64,000 bases of DNA from an uncultured Gammaproteobacteria bacterium (GCA_905181885.1 CAJIZI010000001.1:124001-188000); one strand, 5' to 3'. Positions 1-12,853 are shown, counted from the first letter of the stretch. A program made the numbers and translations. The notes: generated by a model from the sequence alone, not told the origin.

Positions 1-1250
1 GCTTCATGATAGGCCGTCAATTCTTTTTCTTTTTCACTCATTACCATCGATGCACGCTCAGCACCCATCATAATTTTATCTTTTGCTTTTTCCATGTCAC
101 TCATAGTGACAAAGCGCTGGCTAGAGCGAGCTGCAAATAACGCTGCTTCGTTAACTAAATTTGCAAGATCAGCACCAGAAAACCCAGGTGTCCCTCGGGC
201 AATCAATGACGCTTTAACATCTTCTGACGCAGGTACTTTGCTTAGGTGTACATTTAATATTTGTTCACGACCTCGAATGTCTGGAAGTGGCACAACAACT
301 TGCCGGTCAAAACGACCAGGACGCAACAATGCAGGATCTAATACATCAGGACGGTTAGTCGCAGCAATCACTATTACACCATCATTACCCTCAAAGCCAT
401 CCATTTCTACTAGAAGTTGGTTAAGTGTCTGTTCACGCTCGTCATTACCGCCACCTACACCCGCCCCACGACTACGGCCAACTGCATCTATTTCATCAAT
501 GAAAATAATACAAGGGGCGTGCTTTTTAGCTTGTTCGAACATATCACGAACTCTAGATGCACCTACACCCACAAACATTTCAACGAAATCTGAACCTGAA
601 ATAGTAAAGAAAGGTACTTTTGCTTCACCAGCAATCGCTTTTGCTAGTAGTGTTTTACCTGTACCTGGAGAACCACAAAGCAAAATACCCCGAGGAATTT
701 TACCACCTAACTTTTGGAATTTTCCTGGCTCTCTCAAAAAGTCTACCAACTCACTAACTTCTTCTTTGGCCTCTTCAACACCAGCCACATCTTTAAAAGT
801 TACCTTAACCTGATCCTCATTGAGCATCTTTGCTTTGCTCTTTCCGAATGACATTGGGTTTTTACCACCGCCAGCGCCACCCTGCATATTTCGCATGAAT
901 ACCACCCACACAACAATAAGCAGTAACATTGGGAACCAAGAAATAAAGATTTGCATCAAAAAGCTTGTTTCTTCGGCAGGTTTAGCTTGAACAGTTACAC
1001 CATTATTTAGCAAATCACCCATCAGACCAGGATCGTAACTTGGACTATATGTTGTAAACTCACTGTTATCAGTTAACGTGCCTTTTATTGTTCTATCTTG
1101 AATATCAACAGAGGAGACAGCACCATTTTTGATGTTAGAAATAAAGGTAGAGTAATCTATCTCATCTTGTTTCACTGGTCTCGGCCCAAAATTATTGAAC
1201 ACTGACATTAAAACAACTGCTATCACTACCCACAGAACTATGTTTTTCAT
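1..1250 (-). CDS. ftsH: ATP-dependent zinc metalloprotease FtsH (3' part outside window)
   Basis: Membrane-anchored AAA+ protease that degrades damaged membrane proteins and short-lived regulators. The reading frame starts at the ATG at 1250 ([13 protein letters not shown], the first membrane segment), passes a periplasmic domain, then the AAA+ domain with Walker A GSPGTGKT, Walker [10 protein letters not shown] and the arginine-finger region RPGRFDR. The window edge cuts the gene within the zinc motif: only HEA of HEAGH remains, so about 416 codons are visible of a family length near 640. It is the last visible gene of the minus-strand run carA-carB-greA-DUF4149-rlmE-ftsH, the usual gammaproteobacterial order apart from the missing yhbY. 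Confidence 0.97.
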   Translation of the reverse strand, partial: MKNIVLWVVIAVVLMSVFNNFGPRPVKQDEIDYSTFISNIKNGAVSSVDIQDRTIKGTLTDNSEFTTYSPSYDPGLMGDLLNNGVTVQAKPAEETSFLMQIFISWFPMLLLIVVWVVFMRNMQGGAGGGKNPMSFGKSKAKMLNEDQVKVTFKDVAGVEEAKEEVSELVDFLREPGKFQKLGGKIPRGILLCGSPGTGKTLLAKAIAGEAKVPFFTISGSDFVEMFVGVGASRVRDMFEQAKKHAPCIIFIDEIDAVGRSRGAGVGGGNDEREQTLNQLLVEMDGFEGNDGVIVIAATNRPDVLDPALLRPGRFDRQVVVPLPDIRGREQILNVHLSKVPASEDVKASLIARGTPGFSGADLANLVNEAALFAARSSQRFVTMSDMEKAKDKIMMGAERASMVMSEKEKELTAYHE

Positions 1251-1299
1251 TATATCATTCAACTTTTACTACCTCTTTATGAATATTCTCACTGTTAGG

Positions 1300-1917
1300 T
1301 CACTTTAAAATTCGACCCAGCAAATAAACTTCACGACTTCTTGCTCGTGATGCATCGGGCTTCCTTGTAATTACTTTTTGAAAACCATCCCGCATTGCTT
1401 TCAAGTATGTATCAAATCCCTCTCCTTGGAATACTTTTACCAGAAAAACACCTTCCTTGCTTAAGTTTTCTAAAGCAAATTGCAAAGCAAGTTCCACCAA
1501 ATACATACTACTGGGCTGGTCTATCGAACCTACACCAGTAATATTGGGGGCCATATCTGATAATACAAGGTCTATAGGTTGACTGTTTAAAACTAAATTA
1601 AGTTCATCAAGTACCGCATCTTCACGAAAGTCACCTTCAATAAAGTGCACACCTGATAAAGGTGTCATGCGCAATATATCCAGAGCTACAACAGTCCCCG
1701 TATCTCCTAACTTTCTTAATGCATAATCTGACCAGCCCCCCGGTGCAGATCCCAAGTCAACCACTGACATACCTGGCTTAATTAATTTATCTTTTTTATC
1801 TATTTCTTCTAGCTTGAATGTTGCACGTGAACGATACCCAGCTTTTTGAGCTTTTTTAACATAAGGATCATCAAAATGCTCTCTTAACCAGTCGTTACTA
1901 GACTTACTTTTTGCCAT
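1300..1917 (-). CDS. rlmE: 23S rRNA 2'-O-ribose U2552 methyltransferase RlmE (FtsJ/RrmJ)
   Basis: Methylates the ribose of U2552 in the 23S rRNA A-loop during late 50S assembly, using S-adenosylmethionine. The 205-aa protein has the SAM-binding segment [12 protein letters not shown] (about residues 52-63). The K-D-K-E catalytic tetrad is visible as K35 (ATFKLEE), D121 (LSDMAPN), K161 (FLVKVFQ) and E196 (SREVYLL), each three residues earlier than in E. coli. It lies 2 nt after the DUF4149 gene and about 50 nt before ftsH, the standard rlmE-ftsH pairing. Length and motifs are complete. Confidence 0.97.
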   Translation of the reverse strand: MAKSKSSNDWLREHFDDPYVKKAQKAGYRSRATFKLEEIDKKDKLIKPGMSVVDLGSAPGGWSDYALRKLGDTGTVVALDILRMTPLSGVHFIEGDFREDAVLDELNLVLNSQPIDLVLSDMAPNITGVGSIDQPSSMYLVELALQFALENLSKEGVFLVKVFQGEGFDTYLKAMRDGFQKVITRKPDASRARSREVYLLGRILK

Positions 1918-1919
1918 TC

Positions 1920-2378
1920 TTATCTTTCGGCCTTAGTTATCATATTGTCTTGCGTCGCCACCAATGCTAAACCAAGTATGCTTAGCGCCACATACGCAAT
2001 TGTACTGAGGTGGTGCAACAAATCAAATTGAGCAGATAAGGCACTATCCTGCCGCCAATCCAAACTTTTAATACCTGATATTTCAGTCTGCAAATAAAAA
2101 TGCATAAATGCCACCAACAGTAACATTGATAAGGTTAGCCAAAAGCGCCACAACGTTATTGCATGGTGCCCTAGAGAAGCGTAACGAATCACCAAAGCAC
2201 TTCCACACGCTAAACCTAAGTAATTAATAATTACAAACAATTTCCCAACAAACTCACCAGCCACCTCAATGTCTTCAAAATAAATAAAAGCGACGGGGGC
2301 TGTTATATAACCTATGGCCCATAAACTTCCCACCCAAAGTGTGAGTAATAAGCGTTCTCCTACTAAGCCCGCAATCAA
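1920..2378 (-). CDS. DUF4149-type small membrane protein
   Basis: Small integral membrane protein of 152 aa. About four hydrophobic helices can be seen: near residues 8-30, 42-62, 73-93 and 122-143, with short polar loops. The family is known only as DUF4149; no function is established and none is inferred here. A gene of this type sits between greA and rlmE in several gammaproteobacteria, which supports both its reality and its assignment. It is separated from greA by 8 nt and from rlmE by 2 nt, so it is probably co-transcribed with them. The family name comes from topology and position, not from a domain search. Confidence 0.75.
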   Translation of the reverse strand: MIAGLVGERLLLTLWVGSLWAIGYITAPVAFIYFEDIEVAGEFVGKLFVIINYLGLACGSALVIRYASLGHHAITLWRFWLTLSMLLLVAFMHFYLQTEISGIKSLDWRQDSALSAQFDLLHHLSTIAYVALSILGLALVATQDNMITKAER

Positions 2379-2386
2379 GTTGTTAC

Positions 2387-2863
2387 TTACACTTCATATC
2401 GAATTGCAACGATCTCATAATCTATCGCACCACTAGGTGCTTTTACCGTTGCAATATCATCAATTTCTTTGCCAATCAATGCGCGAGCAATTGGCGAACT
2501 AATTGAAACTCGATTTAACTTAATATCAGCTTCATAATCGCCAACCAATTGATAGGTAAACTCTTCTTCGGTATGAATATTGAGCAAGACAACTGTCACA
2601 CCGAACACAACTCGACCATCTTGAGAGAGTGAAGAAACATCAATTACTTGAGCATTTGCTAACACGCCTTCTAACTGATTTATTCTGCCTTCGATAAAAC
2701 TTTGTTGTTCTTTGGCTGCATGATATTCAGCATTTTCTTTCAAGTCACCATGAGCACGAGCCTCTGCTATTGCAGCAACCACCTCAGGTCGTGCAACTGA
2801 CTTCAATTGCTTTAACTCATTTTTCAGCGCTTCAGCGCCTCGTAATGTTACTGGAACCGCCAT
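2387..2863 (-). CDS. greA: Transcription elongation factor GreA
   Basis: Inserts its N-terminal coiled coil into the RNA polymerase secondary channel and stimulates cleavage of backtracked transcripts. The 158-aa protein matches the family length. The acidic tip of the coiled coil is visible as [15 protein letters not shown] (about residues 39-53), the D/E pair being the part that helps position catalytic Mg. The C-terminal FKBP-like half includes [14 protein letters not shown]. The ATG overlaps the carB stop by one base (TAATG), which suggests translational coupling. It is one gene of the carAB-greA-rlmE-ftsH run. Confidence 0.97.
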   Translation of the reverse strand: MAVPVTLRGAEALKNELKQLKSVARPEVVAAIAEARAHGDLKENAEYHAAKEQQSFIEGRINQLEGVLANAQVIDVSSLSQDGRVVFGVTVVLLNIHTEEEFTYQLVGDYEADIKLNRVSISSPIARALIGKEIDDIATVKAPSGAIDYEIVAIRYEV

Positions 2864-5800
2864 TATTGTAATTCTCCATGTAATGACTGCAAACGATTAA
2901 CTGAGTTAATGTTTTCACATTCTAAGGCCTGACATGTCGCACGTGCCGCCGCTAATGTAGTCGTATAATTGACTTGATGTTGCAATGCTGCACGTCTTAT
3001 TTCTCGTGAATCTGCTACAGACTGCCTACCTTCAGTAGTGTTAACAATCAATGCAATCTCATCACTTTTTATCATATCAACAATATGAGGTTGCCCTTCA
3101 GCAACCTTGTTAATCTGTTTACATAGCACACCAGCACTTGCCAATACTTTTTGAGAGCCTCTGGTTGCCAAAAGTTCAAAACCTAACTTTAACAGGTTTT
3201 TCGCAACAGAAACCATAGCTGCCTTATCCACTTCACGCACACTAATAAAGGCTTTACCTCCAATAGGCAGAGCTACGCTAGCCGCTAGCTGTGACTTAGC
3301 AAAGGCTTCACCAAATGTTCTACCCACACCCATTACTTCACCAGTTGACTTCATCTCAGGACCAAGAATCGGATCAACACCTTGAAATTTAATAAATGGG
3401 AAAACGGCTTCTTTAACCGAATAATAATCTGGAATAACCTCTTCAGTTACACCCTGTTCAGCTAAACTCCTACCTACCATACAGCGGGCCCCCACTTTAG
3501 CTAACGGCACGCCAGTCGCTTTCGAAACATACGGCACAGTTCGGGAGGCCCTAGGGTTTACTTCCAAAATAAAAATATTATCACCTTGAATGGCAAACTG
3601 AGTATTCATTAACCCGACAACACCCAGCTCCAATGCCATTTGCCGGACTTGCTCACGCATCTGGTCTTTGATGCTTTCACTCAAGCTATAAGTTGGTAGA
3701 GCACAGGCAGAATCGCCTGAGTGAACACCTGCCTGCTCAATATGTTCCATGATGCCACCAATGAGCACATCTTTACCATCGCATATGGCATCAACATCGA
3801 CTTCAATAGCATCGTCTAAGAAGCGATCCAATAATACGGGTGAATCATTCGACACTTGAATTGCCGTCTTCATGTATCGATTTAATTCATCTTCGTTATA
3901 TACTATTTCCATTGCCCTACCACCCAAAACATATGATGGGCGAACGACTAAAGGATAACCAATTTCAGAAGCTAGAGCCACGGCTGTATCCGCAGCAAAA
4001 GCTAAACGATTAGGTGGTTGTAACAAATTAAGTTTTTCTACCATTTGCTGAAAACGTTCACGATCTTCTGCATGGTCAATCGCATCTGGAGAGGTACCTA
4101 TAATCGGCACACCAGCAGCTTCCAGAGCACGCGCTAATTTTAATGGCGTTTGGCCCCCGTATTGAACAATCACACCCTTTGGCTGCTCTAAAGCCACTAT
4201 TTCCAAGACATCTTCTAAAGTTAGGGACTCAAAGTACAAACGATCTGAGGTATCGTAGTCTGTGGAAACAGTTTCAGGATTACAATTAACCATAATTGTT
4301 TCATAACCATCCTCGCGCAATGCTAGCGCGGCGTGCACACAGCAATAGTCAAACTCAATGCCTTGACCTATACGATTAGGGCCACCACCTAAAATCATGA
4401 TCTTTTCACGATCAGTCGGATTAGACTCACATTCTTGTTCGTATGTTGAATACAAATAGGCAGTTGAACTTGCAAACTCAGCTGCGCATGTATCAACACG
4501 CTTATAAACAGGTCTGACCCCTAGAGCATGTCGGTGCTCTCGTACTTGCTTCTCTGTTTTTTGTAATAATGTCGCTAAGCGTGAATCAGAGAAACCCTTC
4601 CGCTTCATAGCACGCATTTGAGTTATATTTAATTCTGCTAATGATTGATCTTTCAAGTCATTTTCAATCGCCACTAGCTCTTCAACTTGAATCAAGAACC
4701 AGGGATCGATATAAGATAACGATTGAATTTCATTAAAGCTAAAACCATAGCGAAAAGCATCAGCCAAGTACCAAAGACGATCTGAGCCTGGCAAACGTAA
4801 TTCACGACGCAGCATCTCCGCAGTATCGTCCCCTTCAAGGTCTGTGATTTCAGTCAAACCATCGCGATCAATTTCTAATCCGCGTAATGCTTTTTGTAAT
4901 GACTCTTGAAAATTACGACCAATTGCCATGACTTCACCCACAGATTTCATCTGGGTGCTCAACCGGTTATCAGCTTGGGGAAATTTTTCAAAGGTGAACC
5001 TAGGAATTTTTGTCACTACATAATCAATTGAAGGCTCAAATGAAGCGGGTGTAATATTACCTGTAATTTCATTTTTCAATTCATCCAGTGTGTAGCCAAC
5101 AGCTAGCTTTGCAGCTACCTTCGCTATAGGAAAACCCGTTGCTTTTGAAGCCAATGCTGATGAGCGGGATACTCTTGGGTTCATCTCAATGATTATTAAG
5201 CGGCCTGACTCTGGGTTAACAGCAAATTGTACATTCGACCCACCAGTATCAACACCAATCTCTCGCAAGACTGCCAAAGAGGCGTTCCGCATGATTTGAT
5301 ACTCTTTATCGGTCAATGTTTGGGCCGGAGCAACCGTAATTGAATCACCTGTATGAACACCCATAGGATCAAAGTTTTCAATCGAACAGATGATGATAGC
5401 GTTATCTTTTTTGTCGCGCACAACTTCCATCTCATACTCTTTCCAGCCAATAATCGACTCTTCAATCAATAATTCTGAAGTTGGACTGAGATATAAACCA
5501 CGCTGACAAATATCAATGAAATCATCTTTGTTGTATGCAATACCACCGCCACTTCCCCCCATCGTGAATGAAGGACGAATAATCACAGGGAAACCAAACT
5601 GCTTCTGAGCTTCAATCGATTCTTCGAGTGTCCGTGCAATAGCTGACTTGGGCATATCAAGGCCAATTTTTTTCATCGCGGCACGAAATAGGTCACGATC
5701 TTCAGCTTTATTAATCGCTTCGCTATCAGCACCAATCATTTCAACACCAAACTTTTTTAATACACCTTCACGTTCCAGATCTAAGGCACAATTTAGTGCC

Positions 5801-6081
5801 GTTTGCCCGCCCATAGTTGGCAGGACGGCATCAGGCCGTTCAGTTTCAATAACCTTGCTAACAGCTTGCCAAGTAACAGGCTCAATATAAGTTGCATCCG
5901 CCATATTGGGATCAGTCATTATAGTTGCTGGGTTTGAGTTGACCAAAATCACTCTATAACCTTCTTCTCGAAGTGCTTTACAAGCCTGAGCACCCGAATA
6001 ATCGAACTCACAGGCTTGACCGATAACTATCGGGCCTGCGCCAAGAATCAAAATACTTTGTATATCAGTACGCTTTGCCAT
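2863..6081 (-). CDS. carB: Carbamoyl-phosphate synthase large subunit
   Basis: Uses ammonia delivered by CarA, bicarbonate and two ATP to make carbamoyl phosphate for pyrimidines and arginine. The 1072-aa protein shows the internal duplication of the family: N-terminal carboxyphosphate half opening with [19 protein letters not shown], and C-terminal carbamoyl-phosphate half opening with [18 protein letters not shown] (near residue 560). Each half has an ATP-grasp domain. The oligomerisation region lies between them and an MGS-like allosteric domain forms the last 150 or so residues. It starts 6 nt after carA and ends one base into greA. Complete, with no visible lesion. Confidence 0.98.
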   Translation of the reverse strand: MAKRTDIQSILILGAGPIVIGQACEFDYSGAQACKALREEGYRVILVNSNPATIMTDPNMADATYIEPVTWQAVSKVIETERPDAVLPTMGGQTALNCALDLEREGVLKKFGVEMIGADSEAINKAEDRDLFRAAMKKIGLDMPKSAIARTLEESIEAQKQFGFPVIIRPSFTMGGSGGGIAYNKDDFIDICQRGLYLSPTSELLIEESIIGWKEYEMEVVRDKKDNAIIICSIENFDPMGVHTGDSITVAPAQTLTDKEYQIMRNASLAVLREIGVDTGGSNVQFAVNPESGRLIIIEMNPRVSRSSALASKATGFPIAKVAAKLAVGYTLDELKNEITGNITPASFEPSIDYVVTKIPRFTFEKFPQADNRLSTQMKSVGEVMAIGRNFQESLQKALRGLEIDRDGLTEITDLEGDDTAEMLRRELRLPGSDRLWYLADAFRYGFSFNEIQSLSYIDPWFLIQVEELVAIENDLKDQSLAELNITQMRAMKRKGFSDSRLATLLQKTEKQVREHRHALGVRPVYKRVDTCAAEFASSTAYLYSTYEQECESNPTDREKIMILGGGPNRIGQGIEFDYCCVHAALALREDGYETIMVNCNPETVSTDYDTSDRLYFESLTLEDVLEIVALEQPKGVIVQYGGQTPLKLARALEAAGVPIIGTSPDAIDHAEDRERFQQMVEKLNLLQPPNRLAFAADTAVALASEIGYPLVVRPSYVLGGRAMEIVYNEDELNRYMKTAIQVSNDSPVLLDRFLDDAIEVDVDAICDGKDVLIGGIMEHIEQAGVHSGDSACALPTYSLSESIKDQMREQVRQMALELGVVGLMNTQFAIQGDNIFILEVNPRASRTVPYVSKATGVPLAKVGARCMVGRSLAEQGVTEEVIPDYYSVKEAVFPFIKFQGVDPILGPEMKSTGEVMGVGRTFGEAFAKSQLAASVALPIGGKAFISVREVDKAAMVSVAKNLLKLGFELLATRGSQKVLASAGVLCKQINKVAEGQPHIVDMIKSDEIALIVNTTEGRQSVADSREIRRAALQHQVNYTTTLAAARATCQALECENINSVNRLQSLHGELQ

Positions 6082-6087
6082 CGTGTC

Positions 6088-7218
6088 TTACTTACCTGTC
6101 GCTTTTGCTAAAAGATCAATAAAGTGATCAAAAAGGGCGGCCGCTTCTTGCGGCCCTGGACTTGCTTCAGGGTGGCCCTGAAAACTAAAAGCTGGTTTCG
6201 TTTTATGATGCATTCCTTGTAATGAACCATCAAACAGTGAGAAATGAGTTGCTTCTAATGTGTCTGGTAGTGAGTGTTCATCAACCGCAAAACCGTGATT
6301 CTGACTTGTAATCATCACTAAACTTGTTAATTTATCTTGTACGGGATGATTGGCACCATGATGACCAAACTTCATTTTGACTGTTTTTGCTCCACAAGCT
6401 AATGCCAACAGTTGATGACCCAAACAAATACCAAAGATCGGTAAATCTGCTGCTAATAAGTGCTGAATAGATTTAATCGCATAATCACATGGTTCAGGAT
6501 CGCCAGGTCCATTAGATAGAAAGACACCATCAGGTTTCATAGCTAGAACATCCTCAGCCAGAGTCTGCGCAGGAACGACTGTGAGGCGGCAACCTCTTTC
6601 CACTAACATTCTTAAGATGTTATTCTTCGCGCCAAAATCATAGGCTACGACATGAAAACGCATATCGGCCATCTGGCTTTCACCTGATAGATGCCAACTA
6701 CCCTTCTCCCATTGATGACTTTCTTTTGTACTAACGACTTTGGCTAGATCCATACCTTTTAAACCTTCAAAATCTTGAGCAGCTGCAATAGCCGCATCAA
6801 CATCAATATTATCACCAGCCACAATACAGCCTTTCATTGAACCTTTTTGACGCAAAAGACGTGTCAAACTTCGCGTATCAATCTCTGCAATACCTATAAC
6901 ATCATGCTGTTCCAAATAAGCATCTAGTGTCTCTTCACCACGCCAGTTACTCACTAAAGGTGATAACTCACGAATGACCAAGCCACTTGCATAAATTTGT
7001 GAGGATTCTTCATCCTCTGAATTCACTCCAACATTACCAATATGCGGATAGGTTAACGTGACAATTTGACGACAATACGAAGGGTCAGTCAGTATTTCCT
7101 GATAGCCCGTCATTGAAGTATTAAACACAACTTCACCAACTGATTGCCCGGTAGCACCAATTGATTCACCGTGAAATACTGTACCGTCTTCAAGGGCCAG
7201 TAGAGCGCTTGTTCGCAA
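6088..7218 (-). CDS. carA: Carbamoyl-phosphate synthase small subunit (glutaminase), TTG start
   Basis: Class I glutamine amidotransferase subunit that hydrolyses glutamine and channels ammonia to CarB. The nucleophile Cys lies in [12 protein letters not shown] and the His/Glu pair in [11 protein letters not shown] near the C terminus. I place the start at the TTG at 7218 ([12 protein letters not shown]) because GGAGG stands 6 nt upstream of it and the mature family N terminus begins there, giving 376 aa, close to E. coli CarA (382). A longer frame opening at 7272 adds 18 residues ([16 protein letters not shown]) that do not look like CarA. First gene of the minus-strand run. Confidence 0.95.
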   Translation of the reverse strand: MRTSALLALEDGTVFHGESIGATGQSVGEVVFNTSMTGYQEILTDPSYCRQIVTLTYPHIGNVGVNSEDEESSQIYASGLVIRELSPLVSNWRGEETLDAYLEQHDVIGIAEIDTRSLTRLLRQKGSMKGCIVAGDNIDVDAAIAAAQDFEGLKGMDLAKVVSTKESHQWEKGSWHLSGESQMADMRFHVVAYDFGAKNNILRMLVERGCRLTVVPAQTLAEDVLAMKPDGVFLSNGPGDPEPCDYAIKSIQHLLAADLPIFGICLGHQLLALACGAKTVKMKFGHHGANHPVQDKLTSLVMITSQNHGFAVDEHSLPDTLEATHFSLFDGSLQGMHHKTKPAFSFQGHPEASPGPQEAAALFDHFIDLLAKATGK

Positions 7219-9405
<2,187 letters not shown>

Positions 9406-9484
9406 TGAGTCCGTGTAAAAACTTTACCTACCTTAGTATAGTTGAGACTGTTTCATTTTATGGAACGCGACAAGAGTATTTAAT

Positions 9485-9898
9485 GTGCTAGTTATTACTA
9501 ATGAAATTTCTCTATCTGATGATGAAATTACATTATCAGCTATTCGTGCTCAGGGAGCTGGCGGCCAAAATGTCAATAAAGTGGCTTCAGCCATCCACCT
9601 TCGCTTTAACATTCACAAATCGTCCTTACCAACACATTACAAACAACGACTTCTTGAGTCTAAAGACACCAGAATTAACAAAGATGGCATCATTGTTATT
9701 AAAGGACAACAATGGCGTACACAAGAAAAAAACCGCCGGGATGCCCTGCAACGCCTAAAAAAACTTATTCTTTACGAAAATAAAACACATAAAATAAGAC
9801 GCGCTACTAAGCTCACCAATGGAGCAAAAAAAAGACGGCTTGAGAATAAAGTCCATCGTGCTAAAACAAAGTCACTTCGCGCTAAAGTTAACGATTAA
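9485..9898 (+). CDS. arfB: Peptidyl-tRNA hydrolase / ribosome rescue factor ArfB (YaeJ), GTG start
   Basis: Rescues ribosomes stalled on truncated mRNA by hydrolysing peptidyl-tRNA. The 137-aa protein has the release-factor catalytic motif GGQ at residues 26-28 within AQGAGGQNVNK. Its C-terminal tail is strongly basic (KKRRLENKVHRAKTKSLRAK), the part that in this family threads into the empty mRNA channel. The start is GTG at 9485; the overlapping ATG at 9483 reads into a stop after two codons, so the GTG is forced. About 80 nt separate it from aroE. Confidence 0.95.
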   Translation: MLVITNEISLSDDEITLSAIRAQGAGGQNVNKVASAIHLRFNIHKSSLPTHYKQRLLESKDTRINKDGIIVIKGQQWRTQEKNRRDALQRLKKLILYENKTHKIRRATKLTNGAKKRRLENKVHRAKTKSLRAKVND

Positions 9899-9934
9899 AC
9901 TCTGTATCTTGTAACTAAAAATACTCCTTTCAAA

Positions 9935-9963
9935 TTGAGACTACTGTATATTCATGCTTATAT
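9935..9963 (+). promoter_or_regulatory. Sigma-70-type promoter for the three-paralog cluster
   Basis: TTGAGA at 9935-9940 and TTATAT at 9958-9963 are separated by 17 bp, a good match to a housekeeping promoter. It lies about 45 nt before the ATG of the first of three paralogous genes, whose ribosome site is AGAGG eight bases before the start. Prediction from spacing and hexamers only. Confidence 0.5.
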
Positions 9964-10007
9964 AGCACCATCTCTATTAACCATATAACGAACAACAGAG
10001 GCTCGAC

Positions 10008-10412
10008 ATGTTTGGATTCGGCATTACTAAGCACAAAAGGAAACTAAGTGAGGCATTTGAAGCCTGTTTTTGGCCCGTCATGGACCAATTAGGCAATGTT
10101 CCAATTCCAATGCAAAGCGACCCAGCAATTAATGCTTCAATTTTAGCTGTCTGTGAAACTTATGCCTTATCTCAGAACATCACAAAACAAGCTGATATAG
10201 CTCTAATAGCTGACACTATTTTCGAGGAAATATATCGACTCGAATCCATGAATGTTCAAAACCGTGTTGATGTTTGGAAAAATGAAGAAAATGCCCAATT
10301 TATTCAGGCCTATGAAAATGCGCGCGCTCAAACTAACGCAGATCTTAACTTGCGCTGGTTGACTGCTTTTGCCAAAGAAAACTTTAAACCAGCTACTGGC
10401 CTCATGTTATAA
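10008..10412 (+). CDS. Unknown protein, tandem paralog 1 of 3
   Basis: Soluble-looking, mostly helical 134-aa protein with no signal peptide or membrane segment; I do not recognise the family. It is homologous to the next two genes. Shared features are KHKRKL near the N terminus, a Cys in FEACFWP, NVPIPMQ (residues 30-36), a second Cys before YA in AVCETYA, FEEIYR, a Q-x-R (VQNR), EN, AY and a final L-R-W-L. It is the most divergent copy: CETYA replaces the CRGYA of the other two. It starts the cluster behind a plausible promoter and good ribosome site. Function unknown. Confidence 0.8.
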   Translation: MFGFGITKHKRKLSEAFEACFWPVMDQLGNVPIPMQSDPAINASILAVCETYALSQNITKQADIALIADTIFEEIYRLESMNVQNRVDVWKNEENAQFIQAYENARAQTNADLNLRWLTAFAKENFKPATGLML

Positions 10413-10420
10413 GCTATTGA

Positions 10421-10822
10421 ATGTTTTCCGCAGCCATACATAAACCGATACTTTTACAGGCCTTCTCTGATTGCTTAGACCCAGTAAGGAGTGACTTAGG
10501 AAATGTCCACCCAGATATGCGCAAAAGCCCATATATTTCCGGTGCTATCCTCGGCACCTGCCGCGGCTATGCAATCAAGCAAAAACTCAAAGAAAGTGTT
10601 ACTAACAAGCTTATAGATAATGCCTTTGAGGAAGTATTTCGTAGTGAATCACTCGACATGCAATCTCGAGCCTTAACTTGGCTCAATGAAGAAAACAAAG
10701 ATTTTATGGAAGCGTACTATCACGCTAAATCTGTAACTAAACTTGAACTAAAGTTAGATTGGCTTAGTCAACATGTGCAGACGAATTTTGAAAAAGCCAG
10801 TACACTAGGTAAAAAATTATAA
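10421..10822 (+). CDS. Unknown protein, tandem paralog 2 of 3
   Basis: 133-aa protein homologous to its two neighbours. It keeps the core AF-x2-C-x2-P, then NV-x3-M (NVHPDMR rather than NVPIPMQ), AILGTCRGYA, DNAFEEVFR, Q-x-R (MQSRA), WLNEEN, F-x2-AYYHAK and LDWL. The ten-residue AILGTCRGYA block is identical in copy 3, so copies 2 and 3 are closest. It starts 8 nt after copy 1, so the genes are almost certainly one transcript. No catalytic signature, signal peptide or membrane helix is seen. Function unknown. Confidence 0.8.
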   Translation: MFSAAIHKPILLQAFSDCLDPVRSDLGNVHPDMRKSPYISGAILGTCRGYAIKQKLKESVTNKLIDNAFEEVFRSESLDMQSRALTWLNEENKDFMEAYYHAKSVTKLELKLDWLSQHVQTNFEKASTLGKKL

Positions 10823-10852
10823 TCCGTTCTAACTCTTTAAATGGGAAATATT

Positions 10853-11254
10853 ATGTTTGAAATAATAAAGCATAAAAATAAACTAAAACAAGCATTCTCA
10901 GAATGCTTTCAACCACTTAAAAGCATCTTCGATAACGTCCCGATTCCCATGCAAAAAGATCGATATGTCACCGCTGCAATTTTAGGAACCTGCCGAGGTT
11001 ATGCTGAAAAAAATGACCTTACAGAAAAAGCATTTGCCAGCATTGTCGATGCTGTGTTTGAGGAAGTCTATCGTCAAGACTCTGTCGACGTTCAAACCAG
11101 AACGGAGGCCTGGTTAACTGAAAACGATGAGGTTTTTATGCAGTCATATTATCACGCAAAAGATAAAGCCTCTCCCGACATTGAACTAGCTTGGCTGCAA
11201 AGCTATGCTCAAGAACACTTCGATGTTGCTGTTGAGGTACGTCACGTCACATAA
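10853..11254 (+). CDS. Unknown protein, tandem paralog 3 of 3
   Basis: 133-aa protein of the same unknown family. I choose the ATG at 10853 over that at 10841 because the resulting MFEIIKHKNKLKQAF aligns with the N termini of the other two copies and GGGAA lies just upstream. Conserved blocks: AFSECFQP, NVPIPMQ (identical to copy 1), AILGTCRGYA (identical to copy 2), DAVFEEVYR, VQTRTEAWL, YYHAK and LAWL. This mosaic of identities suggests conserved function under selection rather than recent duplication. It converges on the zinc-ribbon gene about 60 bp downstream. Confidence 0.8.
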   Translation: MFEIIKHKNKLKQAFSECFQPLKSIFDNVPIPMQKDRYVTAAILGTCRGYAEKNDLTEKAFASIVDAVFEEVYRQDSVDVQTRTEAWLTENDEVFMQSYYHAKDKASPDIELAWLQSYAQEHFDVAVEVRHVT

Positions 11255-11316
11255 GCACCTAAGTTAAATAACGAGAGTTAGGACTTTATGTTTTCAGTTA
11301 AACTTGAACATAACCA

Positions 11317-11514
11317 TTAAAACGTGTCATTTTCAGTATGCACAGCTACAGATAATTCACCGTTAAAGTCGCAAGTAATAACAAATATAATTGGTCTACA
11401 ACAGACCTGACAATCTTCAATATATTGCTGATCTATATCTTCATAATCAATCAAAACTTCAATCGACTCCCCACAATATGGACAGCTAATAATTTGTTCA
11501 TTTAATAAGGACAT
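11317..11514 (-). CDS. CPXCG-motif cysteine-rich small zinc-ribbon protein
   Basis: 65-aa protein with CPYCG at residues 11-15 and a second cysteine cluster DCQVCC about 28 residues later, together a likely zinc ribbon. This matches the CPXCG family of uncharacterised gammaproteobacterial proteins, whose usual length is about 60-65. The start at 11514 (MSLLNEQ) is preferred because GGAAG precedes it at proper spacing; an in-frame ATG at 11541 would add nine residues. It is monocistronic, convergent with the paralog cluster. A perfect palindrome (7-bp arms, 1-nt centre) lies upstream at 11563-11577. Function unknown. Confidence 0.8.
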   Translation of the reverse strand: MSLLNEQIISCPYCGESIEVLIDYEDIDQQYIEDCQVCCRPIIFVITCDFNGELSVAVHTENDTF

Positions 11515-11623
11515 TTTCTTCCATTCTTTTGCTGTGTGCATCCCTATAATACTATTACTTGAAGTTAAATTTTAACTATACTGTTAATTGTAATGCCAAC
11601 AATTAAGTGGGCCTGAATTAGTT

Positions 11624-12853
11624 TTAGAAATAGACCCGGTATTCTACAGTTAGTGATTGAGAAAAGCTTCCAAATTCAGTTTTTAACCTACCAAACTCTG
11701 GCTCCTTGCCTAATGGAATGTTTATACCAATAGATAGTTCAGATTCATCCGATAATACATACAATGAATATAAAGCTAATAACTTTGATGTATCCTGATG
11801 GTTAAATAAGTAAACTGTATCAACCTGCCACAAAGGGCTAAAATCGTAACTACTCCCGATAGCCGTGTAATTTCGAGCCAAATATGCATTGTTGCTATCC
11901 TCTGTGCCCAGAACTTGATACTTAGCACTATCCTTAGCACCGGAGTGTTGATAAAAATGTTCTAAGCGTAGTGTTAAAGTGTTTTGCCAGCGTTTGTCAA
12001 TCGCCAGGGAAAACTTAGAATCTCGCTTAGTCTTAGCTTTATCAGTAAAGCGGATGTGCCCCTCGCCCCGTAAACCAAACAAATCAAAGACCTCTCCCTG
12101 AAAATCAAAGCCAATGATCTCATCTTTTGACACTTTAGCAACTAATAAGCCCAATTCAAAATACTCACTCAAAGTTGATATTCGGGAAAGGTAAGCTGTT
12201 TCTGCCCAGTCAGGAGATGTTTCCCACCCTGTTGGCTGACTGAGATCTAGTTTATAGTCCATCACCGCTATCAATGACAATGAGGAATCATTACTCCATT
12301 GCCAATCTATACGTGCAGAATCAACACTCTGCTTATAGGTTCTAAAAAATGCTTGAGCAGAAAAAGGGGCAAAAAAGTCATTTGGAGTGAAATAAAATGT
12401 TGTAGCTAAATTAATGGGTTGTCTACCGACTTTTAGACGTAAGTCATTAGTCTGATACTGCACATTTAAGCGATCAATCATTAAGTCAGCATGGCCTTCA
12501 TCGTAACGCCAGTGCAAACCATCACTGCGCTCCGCATCACTAATTACATTAAAGCGACTTCCACCAGTGCGTAATTTGTCAGCTAAAACACTTTGAACAA
12601 TATGTATTTCTGCACTCATACTTGGGCTAGATATATCTAGCATCAACCGACCAAATACACCACTCGCTGTAACTTTATCATGTTCAAATAAGATGTTATC
12701 GCTGGGATTCTTAGCAGTTAGGCCGACGCCACGAACGAAACCTCGTAACTCTAACTCTAACTCTTCGTCTTCCCATTCATAAAATGCTTTTGAAGTATTT
12801 GGCAAAAAAACAACACATAATACAAATAGCCACATCATAAAAGTATAGTTCAT
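11624..12853 (-). CDS. Predicted outer-membrane beta-barrel protein of the ABC/LolA-like cassette
   Basis: 409 aa with a signal peptide (MNYTFMMWLFVLCVVFLPNTSKA) followed by alternating polar/hydrophobic strands and a C terminus ending in VEYRVYF. The terminal Phe and alternating pattern are typical of BAM-assembled barrels. Internal LRLKVGRQPINLATTFYF resembles the strand-plus-loop found in DUF1302/porin-like barrels; that family placement is tentative. It is the last gene of the operon LolA-like/permease/permease/ATPase/barrel and its start overlaps the ATPase stop by one base. Inferred role: the outer-membrane element of that system. Confidence 0.75.
   Translation of the reverse strand: MNYTFMMWLFVLCVVFLPNTSKAFYEWEDEELELELRGFVRGVGLTAKNPSDNILFEHDKVTASGVFGRLMLDISSPSMSAEIHIVQSVLADKLRTGGSRFNVISDAERSDGLHWRYDEGHADLMIDRLNVQYQTNDLRLKVGRQPINLATTFYFTPNDFFAPFSAQAFFRTYKQSVDSARIDWQWSNDSSLSLIAVMDYKLDLSQPTGWETSPDWAETAYLSRISTLSEYFELGLLVAKVSKDEIIGFDFQGEVFDLFGLRGEGHIRFTDKAKTKRDSKFSLAIDKRWQNTLTLRLEHFYQHSGAKDSAKYQVLGTEDSNNAYLARNYTAIGSSYDFSPLWQVDTVYLFNHQDTSKLLALYSLYVLSDESELSIGINIPLGKEPEFGRLKTEFGSFSQSLTVEYRVYF

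Noticed and set aside
94-813. 239-codon open frame on the plus strand
   Set aside because: It is antisense to the AAA+ domain of ftsH, whose Walker A and B motifs are on the minus strand.
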